DNA from: HGM04593 sp045647745
GTDB taxonomy: Bacteria; Bacteroidota; Bacteroidia; Bacteroidales; Bacteroidaceae
DNA length: 64,000 nucleotides
Direction: 5' to 3'
Assembly (NCBI GenBank): GCA_045647745.1
Contig: JAZRMQ010000047.1
Location: 11,905-75,904 of the forward strand
Shown here: in pieces, positions 52,432 through 60,361 of the stretch
Numbering within the stretch: position 1 is the stretch's first letter
Layout of the letters: each line of letters opens with the position of its first letter
Program-made: the position numbers and the translations under genes
Notes under the pieces: generated by a model
What the model saw: the letters and a program-made list of their open reading frames with translations, nothing else
Databases searched by the model: none
Told to the model about the DNA's origin: nothing

Positions 52432-54633
52432 ATGAAAAGGTTGTTGCTGTTGTTCCTGTTTGTGCCTTTTGGCTCTTTGGCACAGGATACTCTTGCCTAT
52501 AAGCTCGATGAGATTATTGTGTCGGCGAGCCGTTGGTGTCAAGATAGTCAGTCTCAGCCGGTAAAGGTCGCACGTCTCTCTTTTGAAGAGGCTAATGCTT
52601 TTAATCCACAGACAGCAGCCGATCTTTTAGGGCTTACCGGCGAGGTTTTTATACAAAAAAGCCAATATGGTGGCGGCAGCCCAATGATACGTGGCTTTGC
52701 CACCAATAGACTGCTTTACAGCATTGACGGCGTGCGTATGAACACCGCAATATTCCGTTCAGGAAATATACAGAATGTAATATCGCTCGACCCCTTTGCT
52801 ATTGCCGGGACCGAGGTGCTTTTTGGCCCCGGAGCAGTGGGCTATGGCAGTGATGCCATTGGTGGTGTAATGCTCTTTTCAACCATTAAACCGCGTCTTG
52901 CTGTGGGTGAGGCGCTTGCTCTCAATGGCTCGGCAACGGTGCGCACAGCAACAGCGTCGAATGAACTTACTGCACACATAAATGCAGGAGTGGGGTGGCG
53001 GCGATGGGCATTGCTCACAAGCTTCACCTACTCGTCGTTCGGTGACCTGAAGCAAGGAACTTGTGGCCCCGATGATTATATAATGCCTTATATTGTTCTG
53101 CCGGGGATTGCGGCCGATGGGGCTTTACACGACCGCATTGTCGCCAATGTCGATAAACGCAGGCAAGCACCGAGCGGGTACTCGCAGTATAATTTTATGC
53201 AAAAGGTGCGCTATGCTCCCGGTGGCGGTTGGAATTTTGAATATGCTTTTCATTTGAGCGAGACCTCGGAGTATGCGCGTTACGACCGTCATCAGCGTGT
53301 ACGCAATGGCTTGCCGCGTTACGCCGAGTGGAACTATGGTCCGCAATTCTGGACGATGAACCATCTGCGCGCCGAGCACGCCAATGGCGGCGCTGTGTAC
53401 GATTCAATGAGGGTGAACCTAGCCCTGCAACGCTTTGAAGAGAGCCGCATAAGCCGCGACCTTAACAAGCCACGGCGCGAAACACAAAGTGAAGCTGTTG
53501 ATGCTTGGAGTGCAAACGTTGATTTTATAAAATCTGTTACCGATGGACTGTCCCTTACTTATGGTGCAGAGTATGTACAGAATAATGTGCGCTCAAAAGG
53601 AGTGGCAACTGATATTCTTACAAATAAAAGTGAAACAATGGCAGCGCGTTACCCCAACGCCCGATGGTATAGTGTTGGTCTTTTTGCACAAGCCGAGTGG
53701 CACGTGACTAGGCGTCTCAACCTTGCAGCGGGGCTCCGTTACAATCATTATCTCATAGACAACGATTTTTCTTCTGTTGGCTATGAAATTCCTTTTGCGT
53801 CAAGGCAGAGTTCGTCGGCCGGCAGTGTGAGCGGAAATATGGGGCTTAATTGGCGTCCATCATCGGGGTGGCTCTTTCGTCTGAACTATGCGCGTGGCTT
53901 CCGCGCTCCAAATGTCGATGATATGGGCAAACTTTTTGACAGTGCAGATGGGTGTGTCACCGTGCCTAATCCTGCATTAAAACCCGAGTATGCCGATAAT
54001 ATTGAGCTTGGCATTGCAAAGCATCTTGGCTCATTTATGAAATTTGATGTAACAGCCTATTATACTCACCTTGACGATGCTATTGTGCGTCGTGATTTTC
54101 TCTTCAATGGCAGTTCTACGATGGAGTATCAGGGTGCAGAGTGTCGCGTGCAGGCTCTGCAGAATGCTGCTGTAGCAAATGTGTGGGGTGTTCAGGCTGC
54201 TGTTGATGCTCGCTTTGCAAAGTGGTTCTATGCTAATGCTCGTGTCAGTTGGCAGCGTGGCTTTGAAGAGACGGACGATGGCAAAGTCTCTTCGTCGCGT
54301 CACGCGGCGCCTCTCTTTGGGCGTGTGGCGGTGGGCTTTGAATGTGAACGTGTGATACTTGAGGCCTTTGCAGCTTTTCAGGCAGAGTGTGCCGCGGCCG
54401 ATATGCCACTGGAGGAGAGGGATAAAAAAGAGATTTATGCTCTTGATGCCAATGGTAATGCCTATTCTCCTGCTTGGTTCACGCTTAATCTGCGTGCATC
54501 GTTGCAGCTTGCTCGTGGATTCTCGCTCAATGCAACGCTTGAGAATATTGCCGATAGGCGTTACCGCCCTTATAGCTGTGGAATAAGCGCTCCCGGCAGG
54601 AATATTACAATGAGTCTGACGTATAGCTTATAG
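52432..54633 (+). CDS. TonB-dependent receptor, haem/haemoglobin-receptor-like
   Basis: A protein of 733 residues. Signal peptide (LLLLFLFVPFGSLAQ), then at once a TonB box-like DEIIVSASR (residues 26-34), with no carboxypeptidase-like domain, so it is not SusC-type. The plug has GGGSPMIRGFATNRLLYSID and FGPGAVGYGSDAIGGVML. The barrel holds the FRAPNVDDMGKLFD and NPALKPEYADNIELGI motifs usual for the haemoglobin/transferrin/lactoferrin receptor class. The C-terminus is RNITMSLTYSL. It begins 10 bases after the second propeller gene, so the three proteins probably act together: capture by secreted propellers, uptake by this receptor. The ligand is unknown; haem or a host protein is one option. 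Confidence 0.85.
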   Translation: MKRLLLLFLFVPFGSLAQDTLAYKLDEIIVSASRWCQDSQSQPVKVARLSFEEANAFNPQTAADLLGLTGEVFIQKSQYGGGSPMIRGFATNRLLYSIDGVRMNTAIFRSGNIQNVISLDPFAIAGTEVLFGPGAVGYGSDAIGGVMLFSTIKPRLAVGEALALNGSATVRTATASNELTAHINAGVGWRRWALLTSFTYSSFGDLKQGTCGPDDYIMPYIVLPGIAADGALHDRIVANVDKRRQAPSGYSQYNFMQKVRYAPGGGWNFEYAFHLSETSEYARYDRHQRVRNGLPRYAEWNYGPQFWTMNHLRAEHANGGAVYDSMRVNLALQRFEESRISRDLNKPRRETQSEAVDAWSANVDFIKSVTDGLSLTYGAEYVQNNVRSKGVATDILTNKSETMAARYPNARWYSVGLFAQAEWHVTRRLNLAAGLRYNHYLIDNDFSSVGYEIPFASRQSSSAGSVSGNMGLNWRPSSGWLFRLNYARGFRAPNVDDMGKLFDSADGCVTVPNPALKPEYADNIELGIAKHLGSFMKFDVTAYYTHLDDAIVRRDFLFNGSSTMEYQGAECRVQALQNAAVANVWGVQAAVDARFAKWFYANARVSWQRGFEETDDGKVSSSRHAAPLFGRVAVGFECERVILEAFAAFQAECAAADMPLEERDKKEIYALDANGNAYSPAWFTLNLRASLQLARGFSLNATLENIADRRYRPYSCGISAPGRNITMSLTYSL

Positions 54634-54644
54634 TGTATATCTTG

Positions 54645-54674
54645 TTGAATTTTAGGAACTTTTTTATATCTTCG
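54645..54674 (+). promoter_or_regulatory. Promoter abutting the SDR start codon (leaderless candidate)
   Basis: TTG (54645-54647), 19 bases, TATCTTCG (54667-54674; one mismatch). The ATG is at 54679, only 5 bases after the -7 box, so transcription should start at or within the start codon. Confidence 0.55.
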
Positions 54675-54678
54675 CAGT

Positions 54679-55548
54679 ATGAAAAAGATTTTAGTTACAG
54701 GTGCAAGCGGCTTTGTCGGCAGTCGCGTTGTTGCGCGTTGGCGCAATGAGTTTGTAATCCTTGCTCCGTCGCACTCCGAGCTTGATATTACCGACAGGGA
54801 GTCGGTGAACGGTTATTTTATGCTACATAATCCTGATGTAGTGGTGCATCTTGCGGCATTGTCGAACACCGGTTATTGCGAGCAGAACCCCGATGAAAGT
54901 TATAGTGTGAATGTAGAGGGCGCTGCGAATATTGCCCGTGCCTCGGCTCTTTGTGGTGCAAAGCTGATATTCTTTTCAAGTGACCAAGTTTATAACGGCA
55001 ATCTCGAGAGTGGCTTGCTTGCCGAGGATGTGACGGTTGCGCCCGAGAATGTTTATGGTCGTCACAAACTTGAGGCCGAGGAGCGTGTGCTCTATTTTTG
55101 TCCCGGCGCAGTTGTGTTGCGTGCAACGTGGATGTATGACAGGGAGCGTGAAGGTATGCCTTCTCACGCAAATTTTGTGCTGAATATTTTGAATGCAGTA
55201 AAGGAACGCAAGCAAATAATCTTCCCAGTGCGCGAATATCGCGGAATAACTTGGGTGCGTGAGGTGGTTGAGTTTTTGCCGCTGACGTTCAAATTGCCGT
55301 CGGGTGTCTATAATTATGGTGCAGAGAATGATACAAATACTTATGAGACGGCTTGCTGTTATTGCGAGATGCTTGCCGGGTTGCAGTCGGGTGCGCTGTT
55401 GCAGCCCGATTATGACCGCTATGCAGTTCACGAGCGCAATCTGTCAATCTCCACCGATAAGATTTTCCGCGCATCAGGTGGCGCAATTTGTTTCAGCAAC
55501 ACAATCTCCGGCTTAAGGTTGTTTGCAGAGATTGGCAATGAGTGTTGA
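54679..55548 (+). CDS. NAD-dependent epimerase/reductase, RmlD-like extended SDR
   Basis: A protein of 289 residues. The Rossmann motif is TGASGFVGSRV at the N-terminus. HLAALSNTGYCEQNP and FFSSDQVYNG resemble dTDP-4-dehydrorhamnose reductase (RmlD), and the catalytic pair is YGRHKLEAE (YxxxK). It probably reduces or epimerises a nucleotide-linked sugar; no other rml genes are nearby, so the substrate is open. It is a single-gene unit with a shared terminator downstream. Confidence 0.85.
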   Translation: MKKILVTGASGFVGSRVVARWRNEFVILAPSHSELDITDRESVNGYFMLHNPDVVVHLAALSNTGYCEQNPDESYSVNVEGAANIARASALCGAKLIFFSSDQVYNGNLESGLLAEDVTVAPENVYGRHKLEAEERVLYFCPGAVVLRATWMYDREREGMPSHANFVLNILNAVKERKQIIFPVREYRGITWVREVVEFLPLTFKLPSGVYNYGAENDTNTYETACCYCEMLAGLQSGALLQPDYDRYAVHERNLSISTDKIFRASGGAICFSNTISGLRLFAEIGNEC

Positions 55549-55591
55549 AAGTGAGAGAGTGTGTTAAATAAGGAGTTTTAATTCTTATATA

Positions 55592-55630
55592 AATCAATTC
55601 CGGCTGCCCATCGGGCAGCCGGAATTGATT
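55592..55630. terminator. Bidirectional hairpin terminator
   Basis: A perfect 18-bp stem (55592-55609 with 55613-55630) and a 3-base loop, between the SDR gene and the converging DUF4250 gene. Confidence 0.88.
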
Positions 55631-55631
55631 A

Positions 55632-55808
55632 TTACCAAAATTTATTATTCTCGGCGCTGTATTCAAAGCCGGCGCTTCGCAATTTTTCTTCTAACTCGGC
55701 ACGGTCAATGTCAAGGTCGGCACAAAGCTCGTCGAGCGAATCGTAACGGTCGCGCAGATACATATTGATTGTGCTGAAAAGCATCATAGGGTCATTGGGC
55801 AATTCCAT
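55632..55808 (-). CDS. DUF4250 domain-containing protein
   Basis: A 58-residue protein from the ATG at 55808; a TTG two codons upstream is less likely. MELPNDPMMLFSTINMYLRD, DSLDELCADLDID and the ending GFEYSAENNKFW are characteristic of DUF4250, a small helical protein of unknown role found in anaerobes. It follows the small lipoprotein gene by 11 bases on the same strand. Confidence 0.88.
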   Translation of the reverse strand: MELPNDPMMLFSTINMYLRDRYDSLDELCADLDIDRAELEEKLRSAGFEYSAENNKFW

Positions 55809-55819
55809 AAGCAACGTTT

Positions 55820-56191
55820 TTATTGTTCGTCAATCAATGTTTCGATAGCTTCAAGGAAACCCTCGATGCCACCGCCTAACTCATTGGCAAAATTTTCAAG
55901 TTCTTTGCCCCAATTGTTCAAAGTCTTTTTAGTCATATAGCCTTTGATGCGGCCTTTCTGACGACCAAACTCTTTGAGCTCGTCTTTTGTATACTCCTGC
56001 TCTTTGAACTCTTTTTCAAGTTTTGCGTATTTTTGGGCTATCTCGGCCCAATCTTCGTCGGTGTATGACTTGTGATTTTCCTCTACTCTGTCGGCTAATT
56101 TTTTTAGGTCCTCAATGGTGTCCTGAGGAGTGTTGCAGGCAAAAAGTGTTGCCGAGGTGAGGAATGTTATCAAAAAAAGAATCTTCTTCAT
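55820..56191 (-). CDS. Small lipoprotein, DUF6565-like
   Basis: A protein of 123 residues with a lipobox-type signal (FLTSATLFAC, Cys19). The rest is a charged helical hairpin (TIEDLKKLADRVEENHKSYT, WAEIAQKYAKLEKEFKEQEY) ending in a glycine-broken helix (ELGGGIEGFLEAIETLID). It resembles short Bacteroidales lipoproteins annotated DUF6565; I am not certain of the family. No enzymatic motif. First gene of a two-gene unit with DUF4250. Confidence 0.75.
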   Translation of the reverse strand: MKKILFLITFLTSATLFACNTPQDTIEDLKKLADRVEENHKSYTDEDWAEIAQKYAKLEKEFKEQEYTKDELKEFGRQKGRIKGYMTKKTLNNWGKELENFANELGGGIEGFLEAIETLIDEQ

Positions 56192-56228
56192 ATCATCTAT
56201 TTTGTCTTTGTTCTACAATATATATACG

Positions 56229-56259
56229 CAAATGTAGTCAAAAGTCGGTTAAAAACAAA
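56229..56259 (-). promoter_or_regulatory. Bacteroidota-type promoter of the lipoprotein-DUF4250 unit
   Basis: On the minus strand, TTTG (56256-56259), 19 bases, TACATTTG (56229-56236): exact consensus. Predicted leader of about 30 bases. Confidence 0.75.
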
Positions 56260-56287
56260 ATATGGCGAGGAAAAGTGGTTGTATAGT

Positions 56288-56327
56288 AAATCAACAGGCA
56301 GCGTCGTGCGACGCTGCCTGTTGATTT
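56288..56327. terminator. Hairpin terminator of dnaK
   Basis: A perfect 19-bp stem (56288-56306 with 56309-56327), GC-rich in the middle, 17 bases after the dnaK stop. The T-run on the dnaK strand is short. Confidence 0.7.
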
Positions 56328-56344
56328 TGATAGGTTGATTTTTG

Positions 56345-58246
56345 TTACTTAACCTCCTCGAACTCAGCATCCTGAACATCGCTGTTGTCCTGCTGGTTGT
56401 TGCTCTGCTGGCCGCCCTGAGCGCCTTGAGCACCCTGTGCGCCACTCTGTGCATACATCTCGGCACTTGCTGTCTGCCAAGCGTTGTTGAGCTCTGCCAT
56501 AGCTGCATCAATGCCTGCGAGGTCCTGTGCTTTGTGAGCCTCCTCGAGTTTCTGCACAGCAGCCTCTATTGGAGCCTTCTTGTCGGCAGGAATCTTGTCG
56601 CCAAGCTCGTTTAACTGGTTCTTTGTCTGGAATACCATAGAGTCGGCTTGATTGAGCTTGTCAATCTTCTCGCGCTCCTTCTTGTCTGCATCAGCATTAG
56701 CCTCAGCCTCCTGTTTCATACGCTCAATCTCCTCCTTGCTCAAGCCCGATGAAGCCTCAATGCGGATAGCCTGCTCCTTGCCTGTTGCCTTGTCTTTTGC
56801 CGATACTTTAAGGATACCGTTTGCGTCAATGTCGAATGTTACCTCAATCTGTGGTACACCACGACGCGCGGGCGCAATGCCTGTGAGGTTGAACTGGCCG
56901 ATAGACTTATTTTGGTTTGCCATTGGGCGCTCGCCTTGGAGAACGTGGATGGTAACCTCTGTCTGGTTGTCGGCTGCTGTTGAGAATGTCTCACTCTTCT
57001 TGCAAGGGATTGTTGTGTTGGCATCGATGAGCTTTGTCATAACACCGCCAAGAGTCTCAATACCCATTGAAAGTGGAGTCACGTCGAGCAATACAATGTC
57101 GCCTACACCGCCCTCATTGTTGAGGATTGCACCCTGAATAGCTGCGCCAACGGCAACAACCTCGTCGGGGTTTACGCCCTTTGAAGGAGCTTTGCCAAAG
57201 AAATCCTCTACCACCTTCTGAACGGCAGGGATACGTGTTGAACCACCTACAAGAATAACCTCGTCAATGTCGGCGTTGTTTAAGCCTGCGTCGCTCATTG
57301 CCTTTTTGCAGGGCTCAAGGCAAGCCTGAATAAGGTTGTGTGCCAAAGACTCGAATTTTGCACGTGTCAAGGTCTTAACCAAGTGCTTTGGCATACCATT
57401 AACAGCGGTGATATAAGGTAGGTTAATCTCGGTTGATGTTGTTGATGACAACTCAATCTTTGCCTTCTCGGCAGCCTCCTTCAAGCGCTGAAGAGCCATT
57501 GGGTCGGCTTTAAGGTCGGCACCCTCCTCGGCCTTGAACTCGTTTGCGAGCCAGTCGATGATAACTTGGTCAAAGTCGTCACCACCAAGGTGTGTGTCAC
57601 CGTTTGTTGAAAGAACCTCGAATACTCCGCCGCCGAACTCAAGGATTGAGATATCGAATGTACCACCACCAAGGTCGAACACTGCAATTTTCATATCTTT
57701 GTTCGATTTGTCAACGCCGTAGGCAAGAGCCGCAGCTGTTGGCTCGTTCACGATACGCTTAACCTCAAGGCCTGCAATCTGTCCGGCCTCTTTTGTTGCC
57801 TGACGCTGTGAGTCGCTAAAGTAAGCAGGAACTGTGATGACAGCCTCTGTTACCTCTTGTCCAAGATACTCCTCGGCTGTTTTCTTCATCTTCTGAAGAA
57901 TCATTGCCGAAATCTCCTGTGGAGTGTAAAGACGGCCGTCGATGTCAACGCGTGGCATATTGTTCTCCTCAACTACTTTATAAGGAACGCGTGAGATTTC
58001 TTTGCTCACCTGCGCCCAATTCTCACCCATAAAGCGCTTGATAGAGAAGATTGTGCGCTGTGGGTTGGTGACAGCCTGACGCTTTGCGGGGTCGCCAATC
58101 TTGCGCTCGCCGTTGTTGTCGAATGCAACAATAGATGGAGTGGTGCGTTTGCCCTCGCTGTTTGTTATAACTACGGGCTCGTTGCCCTCAAAAACCGATA
58201 CACAAGAGTTTGTTGTACCCAAGTCAATACCAATAATTTTTCCCAT
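56345..58246 (-). CDS. dnaK: Molecular chaperone DnaK (Hsp70)
   Basis: A protein of 633 residues. The N-terminal MGKIIGIDLGTTNSCVSVFE and IAVFDLGGGTFDISILE are the phosphate-binding loops of the Hsp70 ATPase. EVILVGGSTRIPAVQ and the linker VLLDVTPLSMGIE lead into the substrate-binding domain. The C-terminus is a Gly/Ala/Gln repeat (GAQGAQGAQGGQQ) and the acidic end DAEFEEVK. It folds and protects proteins with DnaJ and GrpE, neither of which is adjacent. It stands alone with a 450-base upstream region. Confidence 0.98.
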   Translation of the reverse strand: MGKIIGIDLGTTNSCVSVFEGNEPVVITNSEGKRTTPSIVAFDNNGERKIGDPAKRQAVTNPQRTIFSIKRFMGENWAQVSKEISRVPYKVVEENNMPRVDIDGRLYTPQEISAMILQKMKKTAEEYLGQEVTEAVITVPAYFSDSQRQATKEAGQIAGLEVKRIVNEPTAAALAYGVDKSNKDMKIAVFDLGGGTFDISILEFGGGVFEVLSTNGDTHLGGDDFDQVIIDWLANEFKAEEGADLKADPMALQRLKEAAEKAKIELSSTTSTEINLPYITAVNGMPKHLVKTLTRAKFESLAHNLIQACLEPCKKAMSDAGLNNADIDEVILVGGSTRIPAVQKVVEDFFGKAPSKGVNPDEVVAVGAAIQGAILNNEGGVGDIVLLDVTPLSMGIETLGGVMTKLIDANTTIPCKKSETFSTAADNQTEVTIHVLQGERPMANQNKSIGQFNLTGIAPARRGVPQIEVTFDIDANGILKVSAKDKATGKEQAIRIEASSGLSKEEIERMKQEAEANADADKKEREKIDKLNQADSMVFQTKNQLNELGDKIPADKKAPIEAAVQKLEEAHKAQDLAGIDAAMAELNNAWQTASAEMYAQSGAQGAQGAQGGQQSNNQQDNSDVQDAEFEEVK

Positions 58247-58411
58247 AATCTTATTTTTTTATTTATTGTTTAATCCTATTTTTTGTGTAGCCCGTCTCTC
58301 GGTCGCCTACGATAATTATAAAACAAAGTGTGTGCCAAAGGGTTTTTGCAGTGCGTTACTTTGTCACACTCTGCTTTTGTGGCACTTTTCTGTGTCAATG
58401 CTTGTTGAATG

Positions 58412-58428
58412 TGTGACATTGTGTCACA
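58412..58428. repeat. Inverted repeat in the dnaK upstream region
   Basis: 6-bp arms TGTGAC and GTCACA with a 5-base spacer, about 170 bases upstream of dnaK. It resembles an operator for a dimeric regulator of the CRP/Fnr kind, but no such site is proven. Confidence 0.35.
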
Positions 58429-58516
58429 TTTGTCATATTTTGTATAGTGGCAGATTGCGTTTTTTCTTACTGTGTGAAAATTTTTATAATTTCTTTAAAA
58501 AATGAAAACTTTTGTG

Positions 58517-58545
58517 TTGATTTGTTAAAAAATATAATATATTTG
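58517..58545 (+). promoter_or_regulatory. Promoter of the paralogous lipoprotein pair
   Basis: TTG (58517-58519), 18 bases, TATATTTG (58538-58545; exact TAnnTTTG). The ATG at 58700 is about 150 bases downstream, an unusually long leader for this window. Confidence 0.55.
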
Positions 58546-58699
58546 CGCCTTGAGTTATGGTATTTCTTTGGCTGGAAAAGAGCTGGTGAATTCCTTTAAG
58601 TTATTGATAATTGTGATTATTAAAAAAGTTTGTCGTGGCGGTGGGCTTGTGCCTCGGCAGATAATATTTTAAAAAGCCCGATAAAAACAAAAAAACAAT

Positions 58700-59152
58700 A
58701 TGAAAAAGATTTTTGCCCTTCTTTGCGTGGCATTGTTTGCTACAGCTTGTACAACAACAGTAAAAACTGCAAAAACTGCAGACACTCCAACTTCTTTGCT
58801 TTCGGCAACAGTTGCCGACCTTCAGGTTTCTCCTGAGCGTATCACTTATACAATGGAGCCAAGCAAGAAATTGCAGCGCGCAGGTCTTAGCAATGTAAAG
58901 CAGGCTGCTGAGCAGGAGGCTTTGGCAAAGTATGGTAATGCCGATGTTCTTGTTGATGCTGAGTATGTTATCGTTAGCACAAACTATTTCATCTTCGGTA
59001 AGGATGTAGAGTCTGTAACAGTGACCGGTCGTCCTGCAAAGTATGTGAATTTCCGTTCTTTGAACGACTCTGTATGGTGTAACCCAACTTTCCGTCACAA
59101 CTATCGCGAGAATACAAAGAGCAGCGGTGGTTTCTTGAACTTGTTTAAGTAA
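58700..59152 (+). CDS. Conserved Bacteroidales lipoprotein (paralogue of the next gene)
   Basis: A protein of 150 residues. Lipobox LFATAC (Cys17). Then comes a Thr-rich start (TAKTADTPTSLLSATVADLQ) and a compact domain with VKQAAEQEALAKYGNADVLV, YVIVSTNYFIFGKDV, VTVTGRPAKYVNFRSLND and SVWCNPTFR. These segments are shared almost block by block with the N-terminal half of the following gene. No named family or enzymatic motif is recognised. It probably resides in the outer membrane and may assemble with its paralogue. Confidence 0.8.
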   Translation: MKKIFALLCVALFATACTTTVKTAKTADTPTSLLSATVADLQVSPERITYTMEPSKKLQRAGLSNVKQAAEQEALAKYGNADVLVDAEYVIVSTNYFIFGKDVESVTVTGRPAKYVNFRSLNDSVWCNPTFRHNYRENTKSSGGFLNLFK

Positions 59153-59171
59153 TAATCAATAATTTGTGATT

Positions 59172-60137
59172 ATGAAAAAAACGTTTAGTTTATTAATGTT
59201 GCTTGCGCTGTTTCTGACATCGTGTCAGACACACCTGAAGACAGCCCGCACAGCCGAGACCGAAGCGTCGTTGCGCAGTGTTGCTGTGGCCGATCTTGAG
59301 GTAGCCGACGAGCGCATAACATATACCTTGGTCCCCAATGATGATATTCGTCGTGGTGGCTTGGATAATGTTAAGCAAGCGGCGGAGCAAGAGGCTCTTA
59401 CAAAACACGGCAATGCCGATATTTTGTTGGACCCACAGTATGTGATAACCAAAAAACGTTCTTTGTTCGGCAGTAAAGTTACATCGGTTACCGTTAGCGG
59501 TCGCCCTGCTTTCTATCGCAATTTCCGTTCTTTGAACGACTCTGTTTGGGCTAATCCAGCCTTTAATGGTGTTGCTTTTGAGAGAAAGTCAAAAGGTGTC
59601 TTTGGCAGAACAAACAGCAATGGTCTTTATCCTGCTAGGAAGAATAGCAAATCGGGCAAGGGCTTTGAGTGCTATTTGACAGCTGCATTAATGGCCTCAG
59701 CATTCTCTTCGTCACAGGATTGCTGTGATGGCGGCGAGGGCTTTAATATCAATCTTTTGTCAAGTTTTGGCTATAGATTCACCCCCTATTTCTATCTTGG
59801 TGCCGGTATTGGTATAGCTGCTGAGACTTATTATGATGAATTTGTTTTATTGCCTCTTTATTTGAATGCCCGTTTTAATTTCTCAAAGCGTCCAAAGACA
59901 TTCTTCCTTGATTATAAATTAGGATATACATTGGCGGACCTTGCAGATGAATGTCACCCCGAAGCGTTCAATGCAATGGCATTGGGTTATACTTTCGGCA
60001 AGTTCGATTTGGCTTTCCAAACAACATTCCAGTCGCTCGAACAAGATAGGTGTCGACAAGGCTATGGCTATTATGGTTGTGGCGGTGCTAATGGTGTTCT
60101 TGTTACCTATGGTATCTCGTTCAGCTATAAATTCTAA
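59172..60137 (+). CDS. Lipoprotein-domain/beta-barrel fusion, outer-membrane protein
   Basis: A protein of 321 residues from the ATG at 59172 (a GTG two codons upstream is less likely). Lipobox FLTSC. Residues about 20-140 repeat the domain of the gene before it (VKQAAEQEALTKHGNADILL, VTVSGRPAFYRNFRSLND, SVWANPAFNGV). A Ser/Lys linker follows. From about residue 165 there is a small porin-like barrel (LTAALMASAF, INLLSSFGYRFTPYFYLGAG, DYKLGYTLADL) that ends with the aromatic C-terminus VTYGISFSYKF. It starts 19 bases after its paralogue. Role unknown; the fusion ties the lipoprotein domain physically to the outer membrane. Confidence 0.8.
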   Translation: MKKTFSLLMLLALFLTSCQTHLKTARTAETEASLRSVAVADLEVADERITYTLVPNDDIRRGGLDNVKQAAEQEALTKHGNADILLDPQYVITKKRSLFGSKVTSVTVSGRPAFYRNFRSLNDSVWANPAFNGVAFERKSKGVFGRTNSNGLYPARKNSKSGKGFECYLTAALMASAFSSSQDCCDGGEGFNINLLSSFGYRFTPYFYLGAGIGIAAETYYDEFVLLPLYLNARFNFSKRPKTFFLDYKLGYTLADLADECHPEAFNAMALGYTFGKFDLAFQTTFQSLEQDRCRQGYGYYGCGGANGVLVTYGISFSYKF

Positions 60138-60157
60138 TATCTTTTTGGAATATTTGC

Positions 60158-60190
60158 AAAGGATGCGCCCAAAAGCGCATCCTTTTTTTT
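60158..60190 (+). terminator. Terminator after the lipoprotein pair
   Basis: An 11-bp stem (60158-60168 with 60175-60185), 6-base loop and a run of eight T. Confidence 0.88.
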
Positions 60191-60223
60191 GTTTGAGCGA
60201 CAATGGTTTTTAAGCCTCGCGCC

Positions 60224-60254
60224 TTTGCTTTTTTCTTTTTTTGTATTACTTTTG
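60224..60254 (+). promoter_or_regulatory. Bacteroidota-type promoter of the carboxynorspermidine dehydrogenase gene
   Basis: TTTG (60224-60227), 19 bases, TACTTTTG (60247-60254): exact consensus. About 100 bases of leader precede the ATG; no known riboswitch fold was recognised in it. Confidence 0.75.
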
Positions 60255-60361
60255 TGAAAATGTACATTGCGCTGTTTGTGCATATTATGCTACGGGGCAG
60301 TGTGCTTGCGATAGAAACAGTAATAATTTAGATATTTATCAACTTTTAATCGTTCAGTAAA

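Larger units (their letters stand above)
58247..58699. other. Divergent regulatory region between dnaK and the lipoprotein pair
   Basis: 453 bases without a credible gene. The dnaK side has no TAnnTTTG match on the minus strand near the start. It does hold TATAAT on the minus strand near 58313-58318 and, further up, an inverted repeat TGTGAC-N5-GTCACA (58412-58428) within a GTGTCAC-rich stretch. The plus-strand promoter is at 58517-58545, and about 150 bases of leader follow it. Dedicated heat-shock control of dnaK is possible but not shown. Confidence 0.5.

Noticed and set aside
58630..58836. Small gene starting in the leader of the lipoprotein pair
   Set aside because: It overlaps the lipoprotein start in another frame, and its translation has no coherent composition.
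60255..60361. Riboswitch in the polyamine dehydrogenase leader
   Set aside because: About 100 bases, but no recognisable conserved core of a known class could be drawn.
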